Shown here in pieces: positions 10,983 through 21,017 of a stretch of 64,000 bases of DNA; the stretch's first letter is position 1, and the number at the start of each line of letters is the position of its first letter. Position numbers and translations under genes: made by a program. The notes under the pieces were generated by a model that was not told the DNA's origin, searched no databases, and was given only the letters and a program-made list of their open reading frames with translations. The stretch lies in the NCBI GenBank assembly GCA_903952435.1, contig CAJBFN010000002.1:81507-145506 (forward strand), in the 5' to 3' direction. This stretch comes from an uncultured bacterium (GTDB taxonomy: Bacteria; Patescibacteriota; Saccharimonadia; Saccharimonadales; Saccharimonadaceae).

Positions 10983-11360
10983 ATGAATAAAAAGAAGATT
11001 TTACTAGTTGAGGACGACGAAGCACTATCAAGTGTTTATAAAACAAGGCTCGAGATGGAAGGCTTTGAAACTAAAGATGTAAACAATGGCGAGAAAGCTC
11101 TTTCTGTAGCTATCGATTTTAAACCTGATTTGATATTGCTAGACGCTATGATGCCAAAAGTTAGCGGTTTTGATGTGCTTGATATATTAAAAAATACACC
11201 AGCAACCAAAGACATCTTAGTTATAATGTTGACAGCTTTAAGTCAGCCAAAAGACAAAGAGCGTGCCGAGTCACTAGGTGTTGACGACTATCTTGTTAAA
11301 TCACAAGTTGTTATTGGTGACGTAGTTGATCGCGTTAAGCATCATCTTGGGATGAAGTAA
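10983..11360 (+). CDS. Single-domain response regulator
   Basis: REC: LLVEDDEAL, DLILLDAMMPKVSG, MLTALS. Confidence 0.93.
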   Translation: MNKKKILLVEDDEALSSVYKTRLEMEGFETKDVNNGEKALSVAIDFKPDLILLDAMMPKVSGFDVLDILKNTPATKDILVIMLTALSQPKDKERAESLGVDDYLVKSQVVIGDVVDRVKHHLGMK

Positions 11361-11373
11361 TAAACTTATAAAT

Positions 11374-11403
11374 AAAAAACCGCCCGGGTTGGGCGGTTTT
11401 TTT
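11374..11403. terminator. Bidirectional intrinsic terminator
   Basis: aaaaaACCGCCCgggttGGGCGGTttttt between convergent genes. Confidence 0.85.
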
Positions 11404-11418
11404 ATTGTCTTTGTTGAA

Positions 11419-11691
11419 TTATTGAACTGCAACTTGAGTGCGAGGTTCGGTTTTGCCTGTAAAGCGGCTTTTGCTGACTTTTTTGAAGCTAACAATACCA
11501 TCTTGGGAGGCGTGAATAGTATAATCGCGGCTCATAAATGTGCCAGGACCTGCTATTTTAGTTGAACCAGTTTGGCGTATTAAAACTTCACCTGTTCGAA
11601 CAGATTGGCCACCAAAGCGCTTGACGCCAAGTCGTTGACCAGGACTATTTTTAACATTTTTAGCTGAACCGCCAGCTTTGACATGTGACAT
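11419..11691 (-). CDS. rpmA: 50S ribosomal protein L27
   Basis: MSHVKAGGSAKNVKNSPGQRLGVKRFGGQSVRTGEVLIRQTG. Confidence 0.95.
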   Translation of the reverse strand: MSHVKAGGSAKNVKNSPGQRLGVKRFGGQSVRTGEVLIRQTGSTKIAGPGTFMSRDYTIHASQDGIVSFKKVSKSRFTGKTEPRTQVAVQ

Positions 11692-11763
11692 TTGGATGAC
11701 TCCTTAAAAATTTATAATAAAATCTAATTAACTATACCAAATATAGGGGTTAGCGTCAAGGTT

Positions 11764-12936
11764 TTAGGCGCGAATTAAAACCAATAATTTACGAGCAACA
11801 ATTTGGTCTTCACGGTAATACAAAAGGTCATTTTGCGATACGTTATAAAATTCGTGTATTTTATAGCCCAGCCGAGCGATAGTTGAGGTTAGCGGTAGGT
11901 GGGTGAATTGTCCGTTTTTACTACGCCAAGCTGGCACGGCCAAACAAATTGGTGTGCCGGTCTTTATTTGCGGTGCTAGATTCTTCAAAAACTCATCAAT
12001 AATATGGTCGCAATTTTTTACTACTTCATCTAATTTAACAGGTGATGGAGGTGCACTGAATGGCTGTCCCAAGTAGGTTTCGCAAACAATGGCGTCGATA
12101 GGTTGTTGCCATTTTGTTGTCATGGCATCACCTTCATGCAAATACCAATCGAAAACCTTATTGTGACTATCAGCTAACCAATTAAGGTTTTCGCGACTGT
12201 AGCGAACCATTTTTTCAGCTAAATCTGTGCCATAGACGGCAAAACCTAGTAGGGCTGCTTCTTGTAATATTACGCCGGTGCCGCAAAATGGATCCAGGAT
12301 TCTTTTTTCTTGATTTTTGCTGGCGAGGCCGGTTAAATTAACCATTATCTGGGCAAGTTTTGGCGGCAACATTCCAACAAAGGCATCGCGTTTTGGTCGG
12401 CCTTGATCGCGTTTGGCATAGGCGGTGATATTTTGGGCGCCGGTACTTTCGGCGATTATAACTCGGCCATTATTACCTTTAATAATTAATAATTCGACTT
12501 TGTTCGGTGACAAACCAAGTTTATTATGATGACTGACGGCGCTATTTAGGGCCGAGTCGGTATTTGGAATTAATCGCAAACTGATGCCGTATTTTTTTAA
12601 TTTTTGTTTTAAGATAATGCCAGTTTTTTGGACTTCTCGTGGGCTAATAGCACAGTTGTAGGTGCTAATCCCAAGGGTGATTTTGCCGTCAAATTTCGAC
12701 CACTCGCTCATATAAAAACTAACTATTTTTTGGCTAATTTGGTGCCAGTCGCTTCTGGGAAGTTCCATAATAACTCTGCCGGCTTTTGGTGTGCCGCCAA
12801 GATCTTGAACTTCAAAATTTTCAGTTTCGATAGTTGCTGTCTGGTCCGAAAATAGATTAACGGATTTTCCGCCAAAAACTTGTTCTAACTCGGCGATCCC
12901 AATGGCCGGCTGTCGTCCTAAAATTGCAATATACAT
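11764..12936 (-). CDS. TRM11-like SAM-dependent (tRNA guanine-N2?) methyltransferase
   Basis: RILDPFCGTGVILQEAALLGFAVYGTDL; DAIVCETYLGQP catalytic-like motif. Confidence 0.75.
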   Translation of the reverse strand: MYIAILGRQPAIGIAELEQVFGGKSVNLFSDQTATIETENFEVQDLGGTPKAGRVIMELPRSDWHQISQKIVSFYMSEWSKFDGKITLGISTYNCAISPREVQKTGIILKQKLKKYGISLRLIPNTDSALNSAVSHHNKLGLSPNKVELLIIKGNNGRVIIAESTGAQNITAYAKRDQGRPKRDAFVGMLPPKLAQIMVNLTGLASKNQEKRILDPFCGTGVILQEAALLGFAVYGTDLAEKMVRYSRENLNWLADSHNKVFDWYLHEGDAMTTKWQQPIDAIVCETYLGQPFSAPPSPVKLDEVVKNCDHIIDEFLKNLAPQIKTGTPICLAVPAWRSKNGQFTHLPLTSTIARLGYKIHEFYNVSQNDLLYYREDQIVARKLLVLIRA

Positions 12937-12987
12937 ATGTTTATTATACCTTGAAAGGAGTATTTAGATGCTATAATTATTAGTAAT

Positions 12988-14034
12988 ATGTCATTTCGTT
13001 TTTGGGCGTCGATCATCACTGTAGTATTAGTCGCATTAGTCATATTTTTAGGTTGGGATAAGATAGTCCAAGCCTGGAATTTGCTAGGCAGCGTTAATAT
13101 TTGGATATTGCTATTGATGATACCAATTCAATTTATCAGTTATTTCGCAACTGGCGGTATGATTTTCTCATATTTGCGATCAAAAGGTGATCTGAAAGGT
13201 GCAAAACAAAGCCAAATGACCCGTGTGGCGTTGGAGTTTAATTTTGTGAATCATGTTTTCCCGACGACAGGAGACGCAATCGGGTTCTCGTATTTATGTT
13301 GGTCATTGAAACGATTTGGAGTTAGTTTGGGTCGAGCGACTATGGCACAGATGGTTAGGTTTGCGGCGGCTTTTATAGTTTTCTTGGGATTTTTAGTGTT
13401 GTCGGTTTTCTTGTTGATTTTAGACCAGAAGATTAATCGAACGATTATATTTATGAGCGCATTATTATTGTTATTGATCATTGTTATTATTGCATTGTTC
13501 GCGTACGCGATGAGCAATCATCGGCGATTGATTAAATTTTCTGGTTGGATAACAAAGTTAATAAATAAAGTTGTTTGTAAAATAACTCGCGGCAAAAAAT
13601 CTAAATGCTTAAAACCAGAAAAAGTCGAGGCTTTCTTTACCGAGATGCATCATGACTATCTAGCTATATTGGCTGATAAAAAGATATTAAAAAAGCCATT
13701 TATTTGGGCATTAGTTTTTAATGTGTTTGATGTTATGTTGTTGTTTGTCGCATTCTGGGCATTGGGATTTATAGTTAGCCCAGCTATTTTGTTTGTTGCG
13801 TTTGGTGTTGCGGCTGTTGCTAGTGCATTGGCTGTTACTCCTGGCGGTACTGGTGTTTACGAAGCGGTGATGATTACATTTTTAATATCTGCCGGCGTGC
13901 CAGCCGAGGCAGCGATTGCAGGCACGTTATTGGCTCGGGTAGTATTACTATTGGGCACGATTGCATCTGGCTATGTGTTCTATCAATTAACGATTAATAA
14001 GTATGGCAAACCAAACACCTCAACTAATATTTAG
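12988..14034 (+). CDS. LPG synthase TM-region (UPF0104-like) flippase-type membrane protein
   Basis: Multi-TM; PGGTGVYEAVMITFLISAGVP motif. Confidence 0.8.
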   Translation: MSFRFWASIITVVLVALVIFLGWDKIVQAWNLLGSVNIWILLLMIPIQFISYFATGGMIFSYLRSKGDLKGAKQSQMTRVALEFNFVNHVFPTTGDAIGFSYLCWSLKRFGVSLGRATMAQMVRFAAAFIVFLGFLVLSVFLLILDQKINRTIIFMSALLLLLIIVIIALFAYAMSNHRRLIKFSGWITKLINKVVCKITRGKKSKCLKPEKVEAFFTEMHHDYLAILADKKILKKPFIWALVFNVFDVMLLFVAFWALGFIVSPAILFVAFGVAAVASALAVTPGGTGVYEAVMITFLISAGVPAEAAIAGTLLARVVLLLGTIASGYVFYQLTINKYGKPNTSTNI

Positions 14035-15106
14035 TGTTAGTGATTTTATAGCTGTAGTTAATCAGACTTTTGAGTATGCTTATCCCACGGTCGAAATAGA
14101 AGGCGAGGTTGCATCGCTAAAAATAAATCAGGGAAAGTTCGTATTTTTCGATATTAAAGATGCTGGCGGCAGCATTGGTTGTTTTATGACTGTTTGGCAG
14201 ATGCGCACGCCAATCGAGGATGGCATGAAAGTTATAATTTCGGCGACGCCAAAAATAACCCAGTGGGGTAAGTTTAGTCTAACTATAAAATCAATTAGGC
14301 CAAGCGGGGAAGGTTCGTTAAAAAAGAGCTTTGAAATATTAAAAGCTAAATTAGATGCAGAGGGTTTGTTTGCGTCTGAGCGAAAACGAAAATTGCCGAT
14401 TATTCCGAGTCATATAGCAGTAATTAGTAGCGTCCAGGCGGCCGGTTATGCTGATTTTATAAAGATACTAAATGATCGTTGGGGTGGTGTTAAGATTGAT
14501 GTAGCTCAGACTTTAGTCCAAGGCGCGGATGCTCCAGATCAAATTATTAGGGCGATAAGTTATTTTAATCAGCAAGAGGTATTACCTGAGGGTTTGGTAA
14601 TTATTCGTGGCGGTGGTAGTGCCGATGATTTGTCGGCTTTTAATGATGAATTATTGGTTCGAGCGATCGCCGGTAGTCGTATTCCGACTTTGGTCGGTGT
14701 TGGTCACGAGATTGATGAAAGTTTGGCTGATTTGGCGGCCGATGTTAGGGCGTCAACACCTAGTAATGCCGCTCAGATATTAGTGCCTGACAAAAACGAA
14801 ATCATTAGAGCTGTTAAAAATCAGATTAATTATTTGTTGCCAAGAATATTGCAGATAATTGATAATCAAAAGCGAGCCTTGGGTGATTTAATGATGGGTG
14901 CGATTGAAAATATTGAATCGGCTTTAAGTGACCAGTTTAAAAACGTTATATCAATTAAAAGTTTATTAGCGCAATTAAATCCCGAAAATGTTTTAGCTAG
15001 GGGGTATGCGTTGCTGCGTGGTGAAATTAAAATTGGCTCAACGATTGAGATTGAAACAAGTAATATTATAATGAAAGCAGAGGTAAAAAATGTCAGTAAA
15101 AAATGA
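14003..15106 (+). CDS. xseA: Exodeoxyribonuclease VII large subunit
   Basis: IEGEVASLK OB domain, VISSVQAAGYADFIKIL, GRGGSADDL-like IIRGGGSADDLSAFNDE, DVRASTPSNAAQI. Confidence 0.95.
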   Translation: MANQTPQLIFSVSDFIAVVNQTFEYAYPTVEIEGEVASLKINQGKFVFFDIKDAGGSIGCFMTVWQMRTPIEDGMKVIISATPKITQWGKFSLTIKSIRPSGEGSLKKSFEILKAKLDAEGLFASERKRKLPIIPSHIAVISSVQAAGYADFIKILNDRWGGVKIDVAQTLVQGADAPDQIIRAISYFNQQEVLPEGLVIIRGGGSADDLSAFNDELLVRAIAGSRIPTLVGVGHEIDESLADLAADVRASTPSNAAQILVPDKNEIIRAVKNQINYLLPRILQIIDNQKRALGDLMMGAIENIESALSDQFKNVISIKSLLAQLNPENVLARGYALLRGEIKIGSTIEIETSNIIMKAEVKNVSKK

Positions 15107-15290
15107 ATCGATATCTGAAAAAACTATCAGATTAACAAAACTGGTTGAGTGGTTTGATGGCGGGGATTTTAAATTAGAATTGGCACTGGATAAATTTAAA
15201 GAAGCTGAAAAGTTAGCAATCGAAATCGAAAAAGATTTATCGTCATTAAAAAATGAGATTGAAATTGTAAAACAAAAGTTTGATAAATAG
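15090..15290 (+). CDS. xseB: Exodeoxyribonuclease VII small subunit
   Basis: 66 aa overlapping xseA; W-FxxGDxxLELALDKFKEAEKLA. Confidence 0.85.
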   Translation: MSVKNESISEKTIRLTKLVEWFDGGDFKLELALDKFKEAEKLAIEIEKDLSSLKNEIEIVKQKFDK

Positions 15291-15794
15291 ATGACGTTTT
15301 TTTGGATTTGTTTGGCGGTTTTCCTGGTTTTTGGGCTAGTTGTCTTTCGTGGATCACCATATGTGCCAAGTCAAAAAAAATATATTCGTCAGGCATTTAC
15401 GGATCTTTATAAAATAACATCAAAAGATGTGCTGATAGATATTGGCAGTGGTGACGGTGTGGTTTTGCGTGAAGCGTCCAAATTAGGCGCCAGATCGATT
15501 GGTTATGAAATTAACCCATTACTGGTGTTTATTTCGCGATTTTTATCGTTTAAAAATAAAAAAATTACGGTTCATTTGGCTGATTTTTGGTCGGCAAAAA
15601 TCCCCGATGATACGACGATTATTTATGTTTTTTCGGTCACTCGGGATATAAAAAACATTACTAGGCGATTGCGAAAAGAGGTAAATCGTATAGGACATTC
15701 AGTTTACCTACTGAGCTTTGCTGGTGATTTTACAGATTTAAAACTAGTCAAAAAGAATCAATCGTACAGATTATATTTAATCAATAAAATCTAG
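15291..15794 (+). CDS. Class I SAM-dependent methyltransferase with N-terminal TM
   Basis: DVLIDIGSGDGVVLREASKLGARSIGYEINP. Confidence 0.8.
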   Translation: MTFFWICLAVFLVFGLVVFRGSPYVPSQKKYIRQAFTDLYKITSKDVLIDIGSGDGVVLREASKLGARSIGYEINPLLVFISRFLSFKNKKITVHLADFWSAKIPDDTTIIYVFSVTRDIKNITRRLRKEVNRIGHSVYLLSFAGDFTDLKLVKKNQSYRLYLINKI

Positions 15795-15813
15795 CGTGTT
15801 ACAATAATATTAT

Positions 15814-16539
15814 ATGGATGAGGCGAAGCAGGGTAGTGATCAGGTTTTTGATGGTTTATCATCGATTTCGGCGGCCGCTCATGAGCTAAAATCGCCCTTA
15901 GTCTTGGTCAGGCAATTATCCTTGATGCTTGAAAATGCTGAAGTTTCGGAAACTGAAAAACACAGAATGTTGCGCCAAATTGTTTTAACTAGCGAGCAGG
16001 CTTTGCGTTTAACTAATGATTTAACAAAAGTTGCCAGATTATCCGATGCTATGTTTGATATCGAGCCAATCAACCCGACGCAATTATGTAAAGACATAGT
16101 TTGTGAGTTACGACCGATTTTGCAGGCCAATAATCTTGATATTAAATTAAAATCCTGCAAGCATCCGCTTTTGCTGGTGGCTAATCGTGATTTGCTTCGA
16201 CGAATAATTATGAATTTTAGTGATAATGCGATCAATTATGCCGGCAGCGATGCGGCTGTCGAGATTCAGATAAAAGCTTTGAGTGCTGGCAAAATAATTA
16301 GACTTGGAGTTCGCGATTATGGCCCAGCTTTGTCTAGTGATTTGTGGCGATCGCTGCGCGGTCGGTTATTAAAATCTAGTGTGCCGATTAATTCTAGGCC
16401 GCAAAGCAGTGGGCTAGGTTTGTATATCGCCAGTCAATTTGCTGAGGCTATGAATGGCAAGATTGGCGCTATAAAACATCGAGACGGCGCAACTTTTTAT
16501 GTTGATTTGCAGGCTTCGTCACAACTTAGTTTATTATGA
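15814..16539 (+). CDS. Soluble sensor histidine kinase
   Basis: H-box AAHELKSPLVLVRQL, N box NFSDNAINYA, SSGLGLYIASQF; no TM. Confidence 0.9.
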   Translation: MDEAKQGSDQVFDGLSSISAAAHELKSPLVLVRQLSLMLENAEVSETEKHRMLRQIVLTSEQALRLTNDLTKVARLSDAMFDIEPINPTQLCKDIVCELRPILQANNLDIKLKSCKHPLLLVANRDLLRRIIMNFSDNAINYAGSDAAVEIQIKALSAGKIIRLGVRDYGPALSSDLWRSLRGRLLKSSVPINSRPQSSGLGLYIASQFAEAMNGKIGAIKHRDGATFYVDLQASSQLSLL

Positions 16540-16898
16540 AATCAGTTTTAATTGTTGAAGACGATAAGTGGCTGGCTGAAAATTATTCCAGAGTCTTAAC
16601 CGGCGCCGGTTATAAAACAACCGTTGCATTAAACGCGCTAGACGCGATTGACGCGGTTGATGATCAAATGCCTGACGCTATTATTCTAGATGTTTTATTG
16701 ACTGGCAGCACGGCTTTTGCATTTTTGAATGAGCTTCAGTCTTATGGCGATACTGGTGTTATACCGATCATATTGTGTACTAGTTTGGCTAGCGAATTGT
16801 CGCTAGAAAATTTAGCACCTTATGGCGTAAAGCAGATAATAGACAAGACTATTATGACGCCGGATGATCTAGTAGTGGCATTATCGAGAGTGTTGTAA
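16536..16898 (+). CDS. Single-domain response regulator
   Basis: VEDDKWLAENY, DAIILDVLLTGSTA; 4-nt overlap with upstream kinase. Confidence 0.9.
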   Translation: MKSVLIVEDDKWLAENYSRVLTGAGYKTTVALNALDAIDAVDDQMPDAIILDVLLTGSTAFAFLNELQSYGDTGVIPIILCTSLASELSLENLAPYGVKQIIDKTIMTPDDLVVALSRVL

Positions 16899-17578
16899 TG
16901 AAAACAACTAAAATCCAAGCGATAGTTTTGCGTCGAACTAATTATGGCGAAACTGATCGGATACTTCAATTGATGACGCCAATTGGTAAAATGAGCGTTA
17001 TGGCACGTGGCGTCAGAAAAGAGAAAAGTAAACTAGCCGGTGGTATTGAATTGTTTGCTGTCTGCGATGTTGTTATAGGCGAGGGTAAGGGTGATTTAGG
17101 CGTTTTAACTTCGTCTAGGTTAATTAAATTTTATAAAAATATAATGAGCGACTATGATCGAATGCAATTTGCATACTTAGTAACTAAGTTAGTTTCTGGT
17201 GCTAGCGAAATGGTTGATGGTGTAGATTGGTATGATGTTTTGGCGGAAGTTTTGGCTGGGCTGGACACAGTTACGATACCACTTAGTCTGATACAAACTT
17301 GGTTTTACTTGCACTATGCGGAAGTTTTAGGGCACGGTTTAAGCTTGCAGTATGATGTCGATGGTAATAAATTATCTGCGGATAATAAATATCAGTATTC
17401 AGATGAGGACAAGGGTTTGAGGTTGGCTGAGAATGGTGATATTGGCTCTGACCAAATAAAATTATTAAGATTAATTGAGTCAAGATCATTAAAAGTTTTG
17501 GTTCAAGTCGGGGGCATAAATGATATTTTGCCTGATTGTTTAATGGTCGCTAGACGGCACGCCGCGATTAGGGCTTAG
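16898..17578 (+). CDS. recO: DNA repair protein RecO
   Basis: AIVLRRTNYGETDRILQLMTPIGKMSVMARGVRKEKSKLAGGIELF. Confidence 0.9.
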   Translation: MKTTKIQAIVLRRTNYGETDRILQLMTPIGKMSVMARGVRKEKSKLAGGIELFAVCDVVIGEGKGDLGVLTSSRLIKFYKNIMSDYDRMQFAYLVTKLVSGASEMVDGVDWYDVLAEVLAGLDTVTIPLSLIQTWFYLHYAEVLGHGLSLQYDVDGNKLSADNKYQYSDEDKGLRLAENGDIGSDQIKLLRLIESRSLKVLVQVGGINDILPDCLMVARRHAAIRA

Positions 17579-17590
17579 AAAAAGAAAAAT

Positions 17591-17611
17591 CCCGCCACTT
17601 TTCGTGGCGGG
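17591..17611. terminator. Intrinsic terminator hairpin between convergent genes
   Basis: CCCGCCACttttcGTGGCGGG. Confidence 0.75.
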
Positions 17612-17617
17612 TAGGAG

Positions 17618-18391
17618 TTAAATTTTTGTGAACGTTTTTGATAACCAGTCATCAAATTTGTTTGCGGTTTTACTGATATTGATCAGGCGAGCCCTAAGAC
17701 GGATGATTGTATGCGGGCTGCCGGCCATATATTTTGGCTTGCTGCCCCCGCTCCAATCGTCAAAATCAATGTAATAACCACCGATGATTTTTTTGGCCAA
17801 AAAATACCTTTCTTTAGTTTTATTTCCGGTCTTTACCATGATTTTTAATCGATAAAGATCGGTTATTGACAGGTATTTCTCGACTCTACTGTCGTCATCA
17901 AGGCTGTTGCATCCAGAAAGTGCTTGATGTAGCTTTTGTGTCGCTGGCCAAGTCGAACCTTTTTGGTAATTTGCGATCCCTTCAGCCATATCGGTTTTAA
18001 TATTGAAGAAGGTGGTACCAAAAGTTCCCCATGCTCTTTTGTCTACGGCTAGCTCTTTTATCATCTGGACTTCGTCCAATGCCAAGTTTGGATTATAATA
18101 TTTAATCCAGTATATGGCATTTTCAAGATGCCAGCGGGCCATTTCTCCTTTATAGAAGTTGTCGCATTTGACCATTTTCTCTTTTATAAAAGTTAATCTT
18201 TTGTAGATTTTTTCTGGCCTAATTGATTCGCGAACTGCTATGCTGAATTCTGACCAAAACATTATATTTGTATCGGCAGAATGGAAGCAAAGGTTTGCGT
18301 CAACTTTCTTGATTAGCCACTTGTACTGCTTTTTTCTAATTTTTAAAGTCATATCGAACATTTCGATATATGGTCCTACCAATTTCAACAC
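17618..18391 (-). CDS. Hypothetical protein, 257 aa
   Basis: Long ORF preceded by strong RBS (aggaggtg on minus strand at ~18394); no family recognised. Confidence 0.75.
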   Translation of the reverse strand: MLKLVGPYIEMFDMTLKIRKKQYKWLIKKVDANLCFHSADTNIMFWSEFSIAVRESIRPEKIYKRLTFIKEKMVKCDNFYKGEMARWHLENAIYWIKYYNPNLALDEVQMIKELAVDKRAWGTFGTTFFNIKTDMAEGIANYQKGSTWPATQKLHQALSGCNSLDDDSRVEKYLSITDLYRLKIMVKTGNKTKERYFLAKKIIGGYYIDFDDWSGGSKPKYMAGSPHTIIRLRARLINISKTANKFDDWLSKTFTKI

Positions 18392-18470
18392 CTCCTAAAT
18401 GTTTTTTGGAATGTAAAAACTATAACATATTTTATGTAATTCATCAATGCTGTTATAATAGATTTCAACT

Positions 18471-19769
18471 ATGAACGATAAAAATAACAAGAACGAAAAA
18501 ATGGAAGCAATTGTATCTTTGGCAAAGCGTCGAGGGTTTATTTATAACGGCAGTGATATATATGGTGGCCTTAGCGGTACTTGGGACTTTGGTCCATTAG
18601 GCGTGGCACTAAAGCGCAATATCATGAATCTTTGGTGGAAGATGTTTGTGCTGGACCGCGAAGATATGTTTGGTGTTGATGCGGCTATATTAATGAACCA
18701 GAAAGTCTGGAAGGCGAGTGGCCATGTTGACACATTTAGTGATCCGATGGTCGAGTGCAGTGAGTGTAAGGGCCGTTTTAGGGCTGATCATATAAAAAAT
18801 GACACCTGCCCAAATTGCGGCAAAGTCGGCACTATGGGCGAGGCGCGACAATTTAATATGATGTTCAAGACGAATGTCGGGCCGGTTGAAGATGAAAATA
18901 GTGTTAGCTATCTACGCCCAGAAACCGCACAAGGTATTTTTACTAATTATAAAAATATCGTTGATTGTTTTTACCCAGATTTGCCATTTGGTATTGCGCA
19001 GCAGGGCAAGGCGTTTAGAAACGAGATTAGCCCACGCGATTTTGTGTTTCGGTCACGCGAATTTGAACAAATGGAAATTGAATATTTTGTTGATCCTGCT
19101 AACTGGGAAGAGTCGTTTGATATGTGGCGAAAATTGGTTTGGGATTGGTGCGAGGCGATCGGTTTGCCACGCGAGTTCGTTCACGAGGATGAGATTCCGG
19201 CTGATAAATTAGCACATTACAGCAAACGAACAATCGATTTTATGTTTGATTTTCCGATTGGTCGCGAAGAGCTACTAGGTCTTGCTTATCGTACTGATTT
19301 TGACCTTGGTAATATCCAACGCGAATCTGGCAAAAATATGGACTATATAATTAAAGGTACGAATCAAAAATTAGTTCCTCATGTTATTGAGCCGTCATTT
19401 GGTGTCGAGCGGGCGATTATGGCTGTTTTGTCGACGGCTTATCAGGAAGATGAAGTTAACGGCGAAAAACGAGTTTATTTGAAATTACCCGAGCATCTAG
19501 CGCCAGTTAAATATGCCGTTTCTCCATTACTAAAAAACAAACCAGAGTTAGTCGCTAAGGCCAGGGAAGTTTATGCGATTCTGAAAAAGAAATTTGGCGC
19601 AGTTATGTGGGATGATAACGGTAATATTGGTAAACGCTATCGTCGACAAGATGAAATTGGTACGCCATATTGTGTTGTAATTGACTTCGATACACTTGAG
19701 AACGATACAGTGACAATCCGTGATCGTGACAGCACCGAGCAAAAACGTGTAGCTATTAGCGAGCTTTAA
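18471..19769 (+). CDS. glyS: Glycyl-tRNA synthetase (single-subunit, class II)
   Basis: RRGFIYNGSDIYGGLSGTWDFGPLG, CxxC zinc knuckles, RPETAQGIFTNYKN, PSFGVER. Confidence 0.97.
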   Translation: MNDKNNKNEKMEAIVSLAKRRGFIYNGSDIYGGLSGTWDFGPLGVALKRNIMNLWWKMFVLDREDMFGVDAAILMNQKVWKASGHVDTFSDPMVECSECKGRFRADHIKNDTCPNCGKVGTMGEARQFNMMFKTNVGPVEDENSVSYLRPETAQGIFTNYKNIVDCFYPDLPFGIAQQGKAFRNEISPRDFVFRSREFEQMEIEYFVDPANWEESFDMWRKLVWDWCEAIGLPREFVHEDEIPADKLAHYSKRTIDFMFDFPIGREELLGLAYRTDFDLGNIQRESGKNMDYIIKGTNQKLVPHVIEPSFGVERAIMAVLSTAYQEDEVNGEKRVYLKLPEHLAPVKYAVSPLLKNKPELVAKAREVYAILKKKFGAVMWDDNGNIGKRYRRQDEIGTPYCVVIDFDTLENDTVTIRDRDSTEQKRVAISEL

Positions 19770-19777
19770 ACAATAAA

Positions 19778-20368
19778 ATGGTGGGCATGAAAACAGTTTT
19801 TATTATTCTGAGTAGTTTATTAACTATTATTTCTGCAGTACCTTATCTTTTAAATGTAATTAAAAATAAGACAAAACCAAAAGTAGTAACTTGGGGCGTT
19901 TGGTCATTGTTGACATTTATATCCTTAGTCGCGTCATTTGTCGAAGGCCAATACGCCACTGCTGCACTTTTATTATTTGCCAGCCTAGGCTCTTTATCGA
20001 TAGCCATATTGGGTTGGAAAAATGGTAATAAAAAATTTAATATCCTAGATGTTTTATGCCTGATCGGTGTCCTTATTGGCATAATATTATGGAGCGTTTT
20101 TGACTCACCGGTTATCGCTGTCGTAATAATGGTTTCTATTGATTTTATAGGTGGCATTCCGACTACTATTCATTGCTGGAAGTCTCCAGAAGAAGAGACC
20201 GGATCGGCTTTTTTCATGGGCTTTTTAGGCGCGTTATTTACAGTTTTGGTTTTAGATAGTTGGCAAATTACATCATTTCTATTTCCATTGTTTCTAGTGG
20301 CTAATAATTTAAATTTAACTTTAATAATTTTTATCAGGAAAAGGCTGTTATTAAGTAAAAATAAATAA
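19778..20368 (+). CDS. Polytopic membrane protein, uncharacterised (SWEET/PQ-loop-like flavour)
   Basis: About 6-7 predicted TM; VVTWGVWSLLTFIS, GGIPTTIHCW. Confidence 0.7.
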   Translation: MVGMKTVFIILSSLLTIISAVPYLLNVIKNKTKPKVVTWGVWSLLTFISLVASFVEGQYATAALLLFASLGSLSIAILGWKNGNKKFNILDVLCLIGVLIGIILWSVFDSPVIAVVIMVSIDFIGGIPTTIHCWKSPEEETGSAFFMGFLGALFTVLVLDSWQITSFLFPLFLVANNLNLTLIIFIRKRLLLSKNK

Positions 20369-20390
20369 ACGCCAGTTTCGGCGTTTATTT
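20361..20390. terminator. Bidirectional terminator
   Basis: TAAATAAACGCC agtttc GGCGTTTATTTA. Confidence 0.8.
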
Positions 20391-20397
20391 ATTTTAA

Positions 20398-20460
20398 TTA
20401 CTTTTTAACGACTTTTTTAGGTTTCTTGATGGCTTTTTTCTTGTCTTGTCCTTTTGACAT
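20398..20460 (-). CDS. Small Lys-rich protein, 20 aa (MSKGQDKKKAIKKPKKVVKK)
   Basis: ATG..TAA on minus strand; AGAAAGGA RBS; TTGCAC-17-CATAAT promoter-like; shares terminator with convergent gene. Confidence 0.6.
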   Translation of the reverse strand: MSKGQDKKKAIKKPKKVVKK

Positions 20461-20558
20461 ATTTTTCCTTTCTGGGCCCCACGCCCATTTTCTATATTAT
20501 GCGCTTATGCTTTATTGCGTGCAAGTAAATAATTCAACTCATGCTAAAATGGTTAATA

Positions 20559-20996
20559 ATGATTATTTATTACACAGATGGAAGCTGCAGCCCTAATCCT
20601 GGTCCGGGTGGATTTGCAGTGATAAAAGACGCAAAACCAGTTATTGTAGGCAACGAAGAAATGTCAACTAATATCCGCATGGAGGGCAGGGCGATGATAG
20701 CCGCCTTAAAAGATGCGGCTGGCCAAGAATGCCAGATTTATAGCGACAGTGAATTTTGGGTTAATGTGATTACTAAATGGGGCAAGTCGTGGGAAGCTAA
20801 TGGCTGGAAGAAAAAAGGTGGTGATATTAAAAACCTTGAATTAGTTCAAGAGGCTCATAATTTATACTTGCAATCAAAAGCTGAGTTGGTTTGGGTGCGT
20901 GGTCATGTTGGTAATATCAGTAACGAACTGGCTGATAAATGGGCTAATAAAGCGCGTGAGGGTAAGCTCGACGGTTATTTGGCGGATAATATTTAA
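20559..20996 (+). CDS. Ribonuclease H-like protein
   Basis: IIYYTDGSCSPNPGPGGFAV, YSDSEFWVN, WVRGHVGNISNELADKWA; start at internal Met preferred over track start 20541. Confidence 0.88.
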   Translation: MIIYYTDGSCSPNPGPGGFAVIKDAKPVIVGNEEMSTNIRMEGRAMIAALKDAAGQECQIYSDSEFWVNVITKWGKSWEANGWKKKGGDIKNLELVQEAHNLYLQSKAELVWVRGHVGNISNELADKWANKAREGKLDGYLADNI

Positions 20997-21017
20997 TTTT
21001 TAAAGAAAGAGACATTT

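Noticed and set aside
18392-18470. T-box or glycine riboswitch upstream of glyS
   Set aside because: Only ~80 nt available and no T-box AGGGTGG..CCGCG or glycine aptamer pattern seen.
19778-20368. KwaA partner for the DUF4868 gene
   Set aside because: Polytopic membrane protein with a PQ-loop-like flavour, separated by RNase H and a terminator; no KwaA resemblance I can defend.
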